Assembly: GCF_029227915.1 (NCBI RefSeq)
Contig: NC_079881.1
Location: 25,645,501 to 25,709,500, forward strand
DNA from: Hydractinia symbiolongicarpus
Lineage: Eukaryota > Cnidaria > Hydrozoa > Anthoathecata > Hydractiniidae
Direction of reading: 5' to 3'
Length of the DNA stretch: 64,000 nt
Below, piece after piece: positions 22,900 to 37,800 of this stretch. The notes below the pieces were generated by a model. It ran no database searches and was not told the origin of the DNA. It saw only the letters and a program-made list of their open reading frames with translations. Position 1 is the first letter of the stretch. The number at the start of each line of letters is the position of its first letter. The position numbers and the translations under genes are program-made.

Positions 22900-25800
22900 T
22901 CTCATTAAAAATGAAATCATTTTTGAAAAGTACAAGTCTCATGCGTCTTAGTGGTGAAAATATAATTTAAAGAATCGTTCGGGAAATGAGTTTACTCCCT
23001 GCGTACTTTCTTTGTATACTTTTGACTATACGGGCCGGGTCCGGGATTTACGGGAAATCGCGTATTTTCGTTTGCCGGAGATTAAACTCCTTTTATTCAG
23101 CGTCTCATCAAAAAAGAAATAATTTTTGAGAACTACAAGTCTTATGCGTTTTGGTGGTAAAAAAATAATTTAAAAAATCGTTCGGGAAATGAGTTTACTC
23201 CCTGGGTACTTTCTTTGTATACATTCGACTATACGGGCCGATTCCAGGATATACGGGAAATCGCGGGTTTTCGTTTGCCGGCGATTAAACTCCTTTTATT
23301 CAGCGTCTCATCAAAAACGAAATCATTTTTGAAAACTACAAGTCTCATGCGTTTTAGTGGTGAAAAATAATTTAAAGAATCCTTCGGGAAATGAGTTTAC
23401 TTCCTGGATACTTTCTTTGTATACATTCGACTATACGGGCCAAGCCCGGGATTTACGGGAAATCGCGGGTTTTCGTTTGCCGGCAATTAAACTTCTTTTA
23501 TTCAGCGTCTCATTAAAAATGAAATCATTTTTAAAAACTACAAGTCTCGTGCGTTTTAGTGGTGAAGAAATAGTTTAAAGAATCCTTCGGGAAATGAGTT
23601 TAATCCCTGGGTATTTTCTTTGTATACATTCGACTATAAGGCCAAGCCCGGGATTTACGGGAAATCGCAGGTTTTCGATTGCCGGCGATTAAACTTCATT
23701 TATTCAGCGTCTCATCAAAAACGAAATCATTTTTGAAAACTACAAGTATCATGCGTTTTAGTGGTGAAAAATAATTTAAAGAATCCTTCGGAAAAAGAGT
23801 TTACTTCCTGGGTACTTTCTTTGTATACATTCGACTATACGGGCCAAGCCCGGGATTTACGGGAAATCGCGGGTTTTCGTTTGCCGGCAATTAAACTTCT
23901 TTTATTCAGCGTCTCATTAAAAATGAAATCATTTTTGAAAAGTACAAGTCTCATGCGTCTTAGTGGTGAAAATATAATTTAAAGAATCGTTCGGGAAATG
24001 AGTTTTCTCCTTCGTACTTTCTTTGTATACTTTTGACTATACAGGCCGGGTCCGGGATTTACGGGAAATCGCGGGTTTTCGTTTGCCGGAGATTAAACTC
24101 CTTTTATTCAGCGTCTCATCAAAAATGAAATCATTTTTGAAAACTACAAGTCTCATGCGTTTTAGTGGTGAAAAAATAATATAAAAAATCGTTCGGGAAA
24201 TGAGTTTACTTCCTGGGTACTTTCTTTGTATACATTCGACTATACGGGCCAAGCCCGGGATTTACGGGAAATCGCGGGTTTTCGTTTGCCGGCAATTAAA
24301 CTTCTTTTATTCAGCGTCTCATTAAAAATGAAATCATTTTTGAAAAGTACAAGTCTCATGCGTCTTAGTGGTGAAAATATAATTTAAAGAATCGTTCGGG
24401 AAATGAGTTTACTCCCTGCGTACTTTCTTTGTATACTTTTGACTATACAGGCCGGGTCCGGGATTTACGGGAAATCGCGGGTTTTCGTTTGCCGGAGATT
24501 AAACTCCTTTTATTCAGCGTCTCATCAAAAATGAAATCATTTTTGAAAACTACAAGTCTCATGCGTTTTAGTGGTGAAAAAATAATTTAAAGAATCGTTC
24601 GGGAAATGAGTTTACTCCCTGGGTACTTTCTTCGTATACTTTTGACTATACGGGCCGAGTCCAGGATTTACGGGAAATTGCGGGTTTTCGTTTGCCGGCG
24701 GTTAAACTCCTTTTATTCAGCGTCTCATCAAAAATGAAATCATTTTTGAAAACTACAAGTCTCATGCGTTTTAGTGGTGAAAAAATAATTTAAAGAATCG
24801 TTCGGGAAATGAGTTTACTCCCTGGGTACTTTCTTTGTATACTTTTGACTATACGGGCCGAGTCCAGGATTTACGGGAAATTGCGGGTTTTCGTTTGCCG
24901 GCGGTTAAACTCCTTTTATTCAGCGTCTCATCAAAAATGAAATCATTTTTGAAAACTACAAGTCTCGTGCGTTTTAGTGGTGAAGAATTAATTTAAAAAA
25001 TCGTTCGGGAAATGAGTTTACTCCCTGGGTATTTTCTTTGTATACATTCGACTATACGGCCAAGCCCGGGATTTACGGGAAATTGCGGGTTTTCGTTTGC
25101 CGGCGGTTAAACTCCTTTTATTCAGCGTCTCATCAAAAATGAAATCATTTTTGAAAACTACAAGTCTCGTGCGTTTTAGTGGTGAAGAATTAATTTAAAA
25201 AATCGTTCAGGAAATGAGTTTACTCCCTGGGTATTTTCTTTGTATACATTCGACTATACGGCCAAGCCCGGGATTTACGGGAAATCGCGGGTTTTCGTTT
25301 GCCGGCGATTAAACTACTTTTATTCAGCGTCTCATCAAAAATGAAATCATTTTTGAAAACTACAAGTCTCATGCGTTTTAGTGGTGAAAAATAATTTAAA
25401 GAATCTTTCGAGAATAGAGTTTACACCCTGGGTACTTTCTTTGTATACTTTTGACTATACGGGCCGAGTCTGGGATTTACGGGAAATTGCGGGTTTTCGT
25501 TTGCCGGCAATTAAACTTCTTTTATTCAGCGTCTCAATAAAAATGAAATCATTTTTGAAAAGTACAAGTCTCATGCGTCTTAGTGGTGAAAATATAATTT
25601 AAAGAATCGTTCGGGAAATGAGTTTACTCCCTGCGTACTTTCTTTGTATACTTTTGACTATACGGGCCGGGTCCGGGATTTACGGGAAATCGCGGGTTTT
25701 CGTTTGCTGGAGATTAAACTCCTTTTATTCAGCGTCTCATCAAAAATGAAATAATTTTTGAGAACTACAAGTCTTATGCGTTTTAGTGGTAAAAAAATAA

Positions 25801-28800
25801 TTTAAAGAATCGTTCGGGAAGTGAGTTTACTCCCTGGGTACTTTCTTTGTATACATTCGACTATACGGGCCGACTCCAGGATATACGGGAAATCGGGGGT
25901 TTTCGTTTGCCGGCGATTAAACTCCTTTTATTCAGCGTCTCATCAAAAATGAAATCATTTTTGAAAATTACAAGTCTCATGCGTCTTAGTGGTGAAAAAA
26001 TAATATAAAAAATCGTTCGGGAAATGAGTTTACTTCCTGGGTACTTTCTTTGTATACATTCGACTATACGGGCCAAGCCCGGGATTTACGTGAAATCGCG
26101 GGTTTTCGTTTGCCGGCAATTAAACTTCTTTTATTCAGCGTCTCATTAAAAATGAAATCATTTTTGAAAAGTACAAGTCTCATGCGTCTTAGTGGTGAAA
26201 ATATAATTTAAAGAATCGGTAGGGAAATGAGTTTACTCCCGGCGTACTTTCTTTGTATACTTTTGACTATACGGGCCGGGTCCGGGATTTACGGGAAATC
26301 GCGGGTTTTCGTTTGCCGGAGATTAAACTCCTTTTATTCAGCGTCTCATCAAAAATGAAATAATTTTTGAGAACTACAAGTCTTATGCGTTTTAGTGGTG
26401 AAAAAATAATTTAAAAAATCGTTCGGGAAATGAGTTTACTCCCTGGGTACTTTCTTTGTATACATTCGACTATACGGGCCGATTCCAGGATATACGGGAA
26501 ATCGCGGGTTTTCGTTTGCCGGCGATTAAACTCCTTTTATTCAGCGTCTCATCAAAAATGAAATAATTTTTGAAAACTACAAGTGTTATGCGTTTTAGTG
26601 GTGAAAAATTAATTTAAAAAATCGTTTGAGAAATGAGTTTACTCCCAGTTTACTTTCTTTGTATACATTCGACTATACGGGTCAAGACCGGGATTTACGG
26701 CAAATCGCGGGTTTTCGTTTCCCGACGATTAAACTCCTTTTATGCAGGGTCTCATCAAAAATGAAATCATTTTTGAAAACTACAAGTCTCATGCGTTTTA
26801 GTGGTGAAAAAATAATTTAAAGAATCGTTTGGGAAATGAGTTTACTCCCTGGGTACTTTCTTTGTATACTTTCCACTGTACGGGCCGAGTCCGTGATATA
26901 CGGAAAATCGCGGGTTTCCGTTTGCCGGCGATTAAACTCCTTTTATTCAGCGTCTCATCAAAAATGAAATCATTTTTGAAAACTACAAGTCTCATGCGTT
27001 TTAGTGGTGAAAAAATAATTTAAAGAATCGTTCGGGAATTGAGTTTACTCCCTGGGTACTTTCTTTGTATACTTTTGACTATACGGGCCGAGTCCAGGAT
27101 TTACGGGAAATTGCGGGTTTTCGTTTGCCGGCGGTTAAACTCCTTTTATTCAGCGTCTCATCAAAAATGAAATCATTTTTGAAAACTACAAGTCTCGTGC
27201 GTTTTAGTGGTAAAGAAATAATTTAAAAAATCGTTCGGGAAATGAGTTTACTCCCTGGGTATTTTTTTTGTATACATTCAACTATACGGCCAAGCCCGGG
27301 ATTTACGGGAAATCGCGGGTTTTCGTTTGCCGGCGATTAAACTCCTTTTATTCAGCGTCTCATCAAAAATGAAATAATTTTTGAAAACTAGAAGTCTTAT
27401 GCGTTTTAGTGGTAAAAAATTAATTTAAAAAATCGTTCGAGAAATGAGTTTACTCCCAGTTTACTTTCTTTGTATACATTCAACTATACGGGTCAAGACC
27501 GGGATTTACGGCAAATCGCGGGTTTTCGTTTGCCGGCGATTAAACTCCTTTTATGCAGCGTCTCATCAAAAATGAAATCATATTTGAAAACTACAAGTCT
27601 CATGCGTTTTAGTGGTGAAAAAATAATTTAAAGAATCGTTTGGGAAATGAGTTTACTCCCTGGGTACTTTCTTTGTATACTTTTCACTGTACGGGCCGAG
27701 TCCGTGATATGCGGAAAATCGCGGGTTTCCGTTTGCCGGCGATTAAACTCCTTTTATTCAGCGTCTCATCAAAAATGAAATCATTTTTGAAAACTACAAG
27801 TCTCATGCGTTTTAGTGGTGAAAAAATAATTTAAAGAATCGTTCGGGAATTGAGTTTACTCCCTGGGTACTTTCTTTGTATACTTTTGACTATACGGGCC
27901 GAGTCCAGGATTTACGGAAAATTGCGGGTTTTCGTTTGCCGGCGGTTAAACTCCTTTTATTCAGCGTCTCATCAAAAATGAAATCATTTTTGAAAACTAC
28001 AAGTCTCGTGCGTTTTAGTGGTAAAGAAATAATTTAAAAAATTGTTCGGGAAATGAGTTTACTCCCTGGGTATTTTCTTTGTATACATTCGACTATACGG
28101 CCAAGCCCGGGATTTACGGGAAATCGCGGGTTTTCGTTTGCCGGCGATTAAACTACTTTTATTCAGAGTCTCATCAAAAATGAAATCATTTTTGAAAACT
28201 ACAAGTCTCATGCGTTTTAGTGGTGGAAAATAATTTAAAGAATCCTTCGGGAAATGAGTTTACACCCTGGGTACTTTCTTTGTATACTTTTGACTATACG
28301 GGCCGAGTCCAGGATTTACGGGAAATTGCGGGTTTTGGTTTACCGGCGATTAAACTTCTTTTATTCAGCGTCTGATCAAAAATGAAATCATTTTTGAAAA
28401 CTACAAGTCTCGTGCGTTTTAGTGGTGAAGAAATAATTTAAAAAATCGTTCGGGAAATGAATTTACTCCCTGGGTATTTTCTTTGTATACATTCGACTAT
28501 ACGGCCAAGCCCAGGATTTACGGGAAATCGCAGGTTTTCGTTTGCCGGCGATTAAACTCCTCTTATTCAGCGTCTCATTAAAAATAAATTCGTTTTTGAA
28601 AACTACAAGTCTTATGCGTTTTAGTGGTAAAAAATTAATTTAAAAAATCGTTCGGGAAATGAGTTTTCTCCCAGTTTACTTTCTTTGTATACATTTGACT
28701 ATACGGGTCAAGCCCGGGATTTACGGGAAATCGCGGGTTTTCGTTTGCCGGCGATTAAACTCCTTTTATTCAGCGTCTCATCAAAAATGAAATCGTTTTT

Positions 28801-31800
28801 GAAAACTACAAGTCTTATGCGTTTTAGTGGTAAAAAAATAATTTAAAAAATCGTTCGAGAAATGAGTTTACTCCCAGTTTACTTTCTTTGTATACATTCG
28901 ACTATACGGGTCAAGCCCGGGATTTACGGCAAATCGTGGGTTTTCGTTTCCCGGCGATTAAACTTCTTTTATACAGCGTCTCATCAAAAATGAAATCATT
29001 TTTGAAAACTACAAGTCTCATGCGTTTTAGTGGGGAAAAAATAATTTAAAGAATCGTTCGGGAAATGAGTTTACTCCCTGGGTACTTTCTTTGTACAATT
29101 TTGACTATACGGGCCGAGTCCGGGATTTACGGGAAATTGCGGGTTTTCGTTTGCCGGCGATTAAACTCCTTTTATTCAGCGTCTCATCAAAAATGAAATC
29201 GTTTTTGGAAACTACAAGACTCATGCGTTTTAGTGGTGAAAAAATAATTTAAAGAATCGTTTGGGAAATGAGTTTACTCCCTGGGTACTTTCTTTGTATA
29301 CTTTTCACTGTACGGGCCGAGTCCGTGATATACGGAAAATCGCGGGTTTTCGTTTGCCGGCGATTAAACTCCTTTTATTCAGCGTCTCATCAAAAATTAA
29401 ATCATTTTTGAAAACTACAAGTCTCATGCGTTTTAGTGGTGAAAAAATAATTTAAAGAATCGTTCGGGAAATGAGTTTACTCCCTGGGTACTTTCTTTGT
29501 ATACTTTTGATTATACGGGCCGAGACCGGGATTTACGGGAAATTGCGGGTTTTCGATTGCCGGCGATTAAACTCCTTTCATTCAGCGTCTCATCAAAAAT
29601 GAAATCGTTTTTGAAAACTACAAGTCTTATGCGTTTTAGTGGTAAAAAATTAATTTAAAAAATCGTTCGAGAAATGAGTTTACTCCCAGTTTACTTTCTT
29701 TGTATACATTCTACTATACGGGTCAAGACCGGGATTTACGGCAAATCGCGGGTTTTCGTTTGCCGGCGATTAAACTCCTTTTATGCAGCGTCTCATCAAA
29801 AATGAAATCATTTTTGAAAACTACAAGTCTCATGCGATTTAGTGGTGAAAAAATAATTTAAAGAATCGTTTGGGAAATGAGTTTACTCCCTGGGTACTTT
29901 CTTTGTATACTTTTCACTGTACGGGCCGAGTCCGTGATATACGGAAAATCGCGGGTTTTCGTTTGCCGGCGATTAAACTCCTTTTATTCAGCGTCTCATC
30001 AAAAATGAAATCATTTTTGAAAACTACAAGTCTCATGCGTTTTAGTGGTGAAAAAATAACTTAAAGAATCGTTCGGGAAATGAGTTTACTCCCTGGGTAC
30101 TTTCTTTGTATACTTTTGACTATACGGGCCGAGTCCAGGATTTACGGGAAATTGCGGGATTTCGTTTGCCGGCGGTTAAACTCCTTTTATTCAGCGTCTC
30201 ATCAAAAATGAAATCATTTTTGAAAACTACAAGTCTCGTGCGTTTTAGTGGTGAAAAAATAATTTAAAAAATCGTTCGGGAAATGAGTTTACTCCCTGGG
30301 TACTTTCTTTGTATACATTCGACTATACGGGCCGATTCCAGGATATACGGGAAATCGCGGGTTTTCGTTTGCCGGCGATTAAACTCCTTTTATTCAGCGT
30401 CTCATCAAAAATGAAATAATTTTTGAAAACTACAAGTCTTATGCGTTTTAGTGGTAAAAAATTAATTTAAAAAATCGTTCGAGAAATGAGTTTACTCCCA
30501 GTTTACTTTCTTTGTATACATTCGACTATACGGGTCAAGACCAATATTTACGGCAAATCGCGGGTTTTCGTTTGCCGGCGATTAAACTCCTTTTATGCAG
30601 CGTCTCATCAAAAATGAAATCATTTTTGAAAACTACAAGTCTTATGCGTTTTACTGGTGAAAAAATAGTTTAAAGAATCGTTTGGGAAATGAGTTTACTC
30701 CCTGGGTACTTTCTTTGTATACTTTTGACTATACGGGCCGAGTCCAGGATTTACGGGAAATTGCGGGTTTTCGTTTGCCGGCGGTTAAACTCCTTTTATT
30801 CAGCGTCTCATCAAAAATGAAATCAATTTTGAAAACTACAAGTCTCGTGCGTTTTAGTGGTGAAGAAATAATTTAAAAAATCGTTCGGGAAATGAGTTTA
30901 CTCCCTGGGTATTTTCTTTGTATACATTCGACTATACGGCCAAGCCCGGGATTTACGGGAAATCGCGGGTTTTCGTTTGCCGGCGATTAAACTACTTTTA
31001 TTCAGCGTCTCATCAAAAATGAAATCATTTTTGAAAACTACAAGTCTCATGCGTTTTAGTGGTGTAAAATAATTTAAAGAATCCTTCGGGATATGAGTTT
31101 ACAGCCTGGGTACTTTCTTTGTATACTTTTGACTATACGGGCCGAGTCCAGGATTTACGGGAAATTGCGGGTTTTCGTTTGCCGGCGATTAAACTCCTTT
31201 TATTCAGCGTCTCATCAAAAATGAAATCATTTTTAAAAACTATAAGTCTCATGCGTTTTAGTGGTGAAGAAATAGTTTAAACAATCCTTCGGGAAATGAG
31301 TTTAATCCCTGGGTATTTTCTTTGTATACATTCGACTATACGGCCAAGCCCGGGATTTACGGGAAATCGCAGGTTTTCGATTGCCGGCGATTAAACTCCT
31401 TTTATTCAGCGTCTCATCAAAAACGAAATCATTTTTGAAAACTACAAGTCTCATGCGTTTTAGTGGTGAAAAATAATTTAAAGAATCCTTCGGAAAATGA
31501 GTTTACTCCCTGAGTACTTTCTTTGTATACTTTTGACTATACGGGCCGAGTCCGGGATTTACGGGAAATCGCGGGTTTTCGTTTGCCGGCGATTAAACTC
31601 CTTTTATTCAGCGTCTCATCAAAAATGAAATCATTTTTGAAAATTACAAGTCTCATGCGTCTTAGTGGTGAAAAAATAATATAAAAAATCGTTCGGGAAA
31701 TGAGTTTACTTCCTGGGTACTTTCTTTGTATACATTCGACTATACGGGCCAAGCCCGGGATTTACGGGAAATCGCGGGTTTTCGTTTGCCGGCAATTAAA

Positions 31801-34800
31801 CTTCTTTTATTCAGCGTCTCATTAAAAATGAAATCATTTTTGAAAAGTACAAGTCTCATGCGTCTTAGTGGTGAAAATATAATTTAAAGAATCGTTCGGG
31901 AAATGAGTTTACTCCCTGCGTACTTTCTTTGTATACTTTTGACTATACGGGCCGGGTCCGGGATTTACGGGAAATCGCGTATTTTCGTTTGCCGGAGATT
32001 AAACTCCTTTTATTCAGCGTCTCATCAAAAAAGAAATAATTTTTGAGAACTACAAGTCTTATGCGTTTTGGTGGTAAAAAAATAATTTAAAAAATCGTTC
32101 GGGAAATGAGTTTACTCCCTGGGTACTTTCTTTGTATACATTCGACTATACGGGCCGATTCCAGGATATACGGGAAATCGCGGGTTTTTGTTTGCCGGCG
32201 ATTAAACTCCTTTTATTCAGCGTCTCATCAAAAATGAAATAATTTTTGAAAACTACAATTCTCATGCGTTTTAGTGGTGAAAAATAATTTAAAGAATCCT
32301 TCGGGAAATGAGTTTACTTCCTGGGTACTTTCTTTGTATACATTCGACTATACGGGCCAAGCCCGGGATTTACGGGAAATCGCGGGTTTTCGTTTGCCGG
32401 CAATTAAACTTCTTTTATTCAGCGTCTCATTAAAAATGAAATCATTTTTAAAAACTACAAGTCTCATGCGTTTTAGTGGTGAAGAAATAGTTTAAAGAAT
32501 CCTTCGGGAAATGAGTTTAATCCCTGGGTATTTTCTTTGTATACATTCGACTATAAGGCCAAGCCCGGGATTTACGGGAAATCGCAGGTTTTCGATTGCC
32601 GGCGATTAAACTCCTTTTATTCAGCGTCTCATCAAAAACGAAATCATTTTTGAAAACTACAAGTCTCATGCGTTTTAGTGGTGAAAAATAATTTAAAGAA
32701 TCCTTCAGAAAATGAGTTTACTCCCTGGGTACTTTCTTTGTATACTTTTGACTATACGGGCCGAGTCCGGGATTTACGGGAAATCGCGGGTTTTCGTTTG
32801 CCGGCGATTAAACTCCTTTTATTCAGCGTCTCATCAAAAATGAAATCATTTTTGAAAATTACAAGTCTCATGCGTCTTAGTGGTGAAAAAATAACATAAA
32901 AAATCGTTCGGGAAATGAGTTTACTTCCTGGGTACTTTCTTTGTATACATTCGACTATACGGGCCAAGCCCGGGATTTACGGGAAATCGCGGGTTTTCGT
33001 TTGCCGGCAATTAAACTTCTTTTATTCAGCGTCTCATTAAAAATGAAATCATTTTTGAAAAGTACAAGTCTCATGCGTCTTAGTGGTGAAAATATAATTT
33101 AAAGAATCGTTCGGGAATTGAGTTTACTCCCTGCGTACTTTCTTTGTATACTTTTGACTATACGGGCCGGGTCCGGGATTTACGGGAAATCGCGGGTTTT
33201 CGTTTGCCGGAGATTAAACTCCTTTTATTCAGCGTCTCATCAAAAATGAAATCATTTTTGAAAACTACAAGTCTCATGCGTTTTAGTGGTGAAAAAATAA
33301 TTTAAAGAATCGTTCGGGAAATGAGTTTACTCCCTGGGTACTTTCTTTGTATACTTTTGACTATACGGGCCGAGTCCAGGATTTACGGGAAATTGCGGGT
33401 TTTCGTTTGCCGGCGGTTAAACTCCTTTTATTCAGCGTCTCATCAAAAATAAAATCATTTTTCAAAACTACAAGTCTCATGCGTTTTAGTGGTGAAAAAA
33501 TAATTTAAAGAATCGTTCGGGAAATGAGTTTACTCCCTGGGTACTTTCTTTGTATACTTTTGACTGTACGGGCCGAGTCCAGGATTTACGGGAAATTGCG
33601 GGTTTTCGTTTGCCGGCGGTTAAACTCCTTTTATTCAGCGTCTCATCAAAAATGAAATCATTTTTGAAAACTACAAGTCTCGTGCGTTTTAGTGGTGAAG
33701 AATTAATTTAAAAAATCGTTCGGGAAATGAGTTTACTCCCTGGGTATTTTCTTTGTATACATTCGACTATACGGCCAAGCCCGGGATTTACGGGAAATTG
33801 CGGGTTTTCGTTTGCCGGCGGTTAAACTCCTTTTATTCAGCGTCTCATCAAAAATGAAATCATTTTTGAAAACTACAAGTCTCATGCGTTTTAGTGGTGA
33901 AAAATAATTTAAAGAATCTTTCGAGAAATGAGTTTACACCCTGGGTACTTTCTTTGTATACTTTTGACTATACGGGCCGAGTCCAGGATTTACGGGAAAT
34001 TGCGGGTTTTCGTTTGCCGGCGATTAAACTCCTTTTATTCAGCGTCTCATCAAAAATGAAATCATTTTTAAAAACTACAAGTCTCATGCGTTTTAGTGGT
34101 GAAGAAATAGTTTAAAGAATCCTTCGGAAAATGAGTTTACTTCCTGGGTACTTTCTTTGTATACTTTTGACTATACGGGCCGAGTCCGGGATTTACGGGA
34201 AATCGCGGGTTTTCGTTTGCCGGCGATTAAACTCCTTTTATTCAGCGTCTCATCAAAAATGAAATCATTTTTGAAAATTACAAGTCTCATGCGTCTTAGT
34301 GGTGAAAAAATAATATAAAAAATCGTTCGGGAAATGAGTTTACTTCCTGGGTACTTTCTTTGTATACATTCGACTATACGGGCCAAGCCCGGGATTTACG
34401 GGAAATCGCGGGTTTTCGTTTGCCGGCAATTAAACTTCTTTTATTCAGCGTCTCATTAAAAATGAAATCATTTTTAAAAAGTACAAGTCTCATGCGTCTT
34501 GGTGGTGAAAATATAATTTAAAGAATCGTTCGGGAAATGAGTTTACTCCCTGCGTACTTTCTTTGTATACTTTTGACTATACGGGCCGGGTCCGGGATTT
34601 ACGGGAAATCGCGGGTTTTCGTTTGCTGGAGATTAAACTCCTTTTATTCAGCGTCTCATCAAAAATGAAATAATTTTTGAGAACTACAAGTCTTATGCGT
34701 TTTAGTGGTAAAAAAATAATTTAAAGAATCGTTCGGGAAGTGAGTTTACTCCCTGGGTACTTTCTTTGTATACATTCGACTATACGGGCCGACTCCAGGA

Positions 34801-37800
34801 TATACGGGAAATCGGGGGTTTTCGTTTGCCGGCGATTAAACTCCTTTTATTCAGCGTCTCATCCAAAATGAAATAAATCTTGAAAACTACAAGTCTCATG
34901 CGTTTTAGTGGTGAAAAATAATTTAAAGAATCCTTCGGGAAATGAGTTTACACCCTGGGTACTTTCTTTGTATACTTTTGACTATACGGGCCGAGTCCAG
35001 GATTTACGGGAAATTGCGGGTTTTCGTTTGCCGGCGATTAAACTCCTTTTATTCAGCGTCTTATCAAAAATGAAATCATTTTTAAAAACTACAAGTCTCA
35101 TGCGTTTTAGTGGTGCAGAAATAGTTTAAAGAATCCTTCGGGAAATGAGTTTAATCCCTGGGTATTTTCTTTGTATACATTCGACTATACGGCCAAGCCC
35201 GGGATTTACGGGATATCGCAGGTTTTCGATTGCCGGCGATTAAACTCCTTTTATTCAGCGTCTCATCAAAAACGAAATCATTTTTGAAAACTACAAGTCT
35301 CATGCGTTTTAGTGGTGAAAAATAATTTAAAGAATCCTTCGGAAAATGAGTTTACTCCCTGGGTACTTTCTTTGTATACTTTTGACTATACGGGCCGAGT
35401 CCGGGATTTACGGGAAATCGTGGGTTTTCGTTTGCCGGCGATTAAACTCCTTTTATTCAGCGTCTCATCAAAAATGAAATCATTTTTGAAAATTACAAGT
35501 CTCATGCGTCTTAGTGGTGAAAAAATAATATAAAAAATCGTTCGGGAAATGAGTTTACTTCCTGGGTACTTTCTTTGTATACATTCGACTATACGGGCCA
35601 AGCCCGGGATTTACGTGAAATCGCGGGTTTTCGTTTGCCGGCAATTAAACTTCTTTTATTCAGCGTCTCATTAAAAATGAAATCATTTTTGAAAAGTACA
35701 AGTTTCATGCGTCTTAGTGGTGAAAATATAATTTAAAGAATCGGTCGGGAAATGAGTTTACTCCCTGCGTACTTTCTTTGTATACTTTTGACTATACGGG
35801 CCGGGTCCGGGATTTACGGGAAATCGCGGGTTTTCGTTTGCCGGAGATTAAACTCCTTTTATTCAGCGTCTCATCAAAACTGAAATAATTTTTGAGAACT
35901 ACAAGTCTTATGCGTTTTAGTGGTGAAAAAATAATTTAAAAAATCGTTCGGGAAATGAGTTTACTCCCTGGGTACTTTCTTTGTATACATTCGACTATAC
36001 GGGCCGATTCCAGGATATACGGGAAATCGCGGGTTTTCGTTTGCCGGCGATTAAACTCCTTTTATTCAGCGTCTCATCAAAAATGAAATAATTTTTGAAA
36101 ACTACAAGTCTTATGCGTTTTAGTGGTGAAAAATTAATTTAAAAAATCGTTTGAGAAATGAGTTTACTCCCAGTTTACTTTCTTTGTATACATTCGACTA
36201 TACGGGTCAAGACCGGGATTTACGGCAAATCGCGGGTTTTCGTTTCCCGACGATTAAACTCCTTTTATGCAGGGTCTCATCAAAAATGAAATCATTTTTG
36301 AAAACTACAAGTCTCATGCGTTTTAGTGGTGAAAAAATAATTTAAAGAATCGTTTGGGAAATGAGTTTACTCACTGGGTACTTTCTTTGTATACTTTCCA
36401 CTGTACGGGCCGAGTCCGTGATATACGGAAAATCGCGGGTTTCCGTTTGCCGGCGATTAAACTCCTTTTATTCAGCGTCTCATCAAAAATGAAATCATTT
36501 TTGAAAACTACAAGTCTCATCCGTTTTAGTGGTGAAAAAATAATTTAAAGAATCGTTCGGGAATTGAGTTTACTCCCTGGGTACTTTCTTTGTATACTTT
36601 TGACTATACGGGCCGAGTCCAGGATTTACGGGAAATTGCGGGTTTTCGTTTGCCGGCGGTTAAACTCCTTTTATTCAGCGTCTCATCAAAAATGAAATCA
36701 TTTTTGAAAACTACAAGTCTCGTGCGTTTTAGTGGTAAAGAAATAATTTAAAAAATCGTTCGGGAAATGAGTTTACTCCCTGGGTATTTTTTTTGTATAC
36801 ATTCAACTATACGGCCAAGCCCGGGATTTACGGGAAATCGCGGGTTTTCGTTTGCCGGCGATTAAACTACTTTTATTCAGCGTCTCATCAAAATTGAAAT
36901 CATTTTTGAAAACTACAAGTCTCATGCGTTTTAGTGGTGTAAAATAATTTAAAGAATCCTTCGGGAAATGAGTTTACACCCTGGGTACTTTCTTTGTATA
37001 CTTTTGACTATACGGGACGAGGCCAGGATTTACGGGAAATCGCGGGTTTTCGTTTGCCGGAGATTAAACTCCTTTTATTCAGCGTCTCATCAAAAATGAA
37101 ATAATTTTTGAGAACTACAAGTCTTATGCGTTTTAGTGGTGAAAAAATAATTTAAAAAATCGTTCGGGAAATGAGTTTACTCCCTGGGTACTTTCTTTGT
37201 ATACATTCGACTATACGGGCCGATTCCAGGATATACGGGAAATCGCGGGTTTTCGTTTGCCGGCGATTAAACTCCTTTTATTCAGCGTCTCATCAAAAAT
37301 GAAATAATTTTTGAAAACTAGAAGTCTTATGCGTTTTAGTGGTAAAAAATTAATTTAAAAAATCGTTCGAGAAATGAGTTTACTCCCAGTTTACTTTCTT
37401 TGTATACATTCAACTATACGGGTCAAGACCGGGATTTACGGCAAATCGCGGGTTTTCGTTTGCCGGCGATTAAACTCCTTTTATGCAGCGTCTCATCAAA
37501 AATGAAATCATATTTGAAAACTACAAGTCTCATGCGTTTTAGTGGTGAAAAAATAATTTAAAGAATCGTTTGGGAAATGAGTTTACTCCCTGGGTACTTT
37601 CTTTGTATACTTTTCACTGTACGGGCCGAGTCCGTGATATGCGGAAAATCGCGGGTTTCCGTTTGCCGGCGATTAAGCTCCTTTTATTCAGCGTCTCATC
37701 AAAAATGAAATCATTTTTGAAAACTACAAGTCTCATGCGTTTTAGTGGTGAAAAAATAATTTAAAGAATCGTTCGGGAATTGAGTTTACTCCCTGGGTAC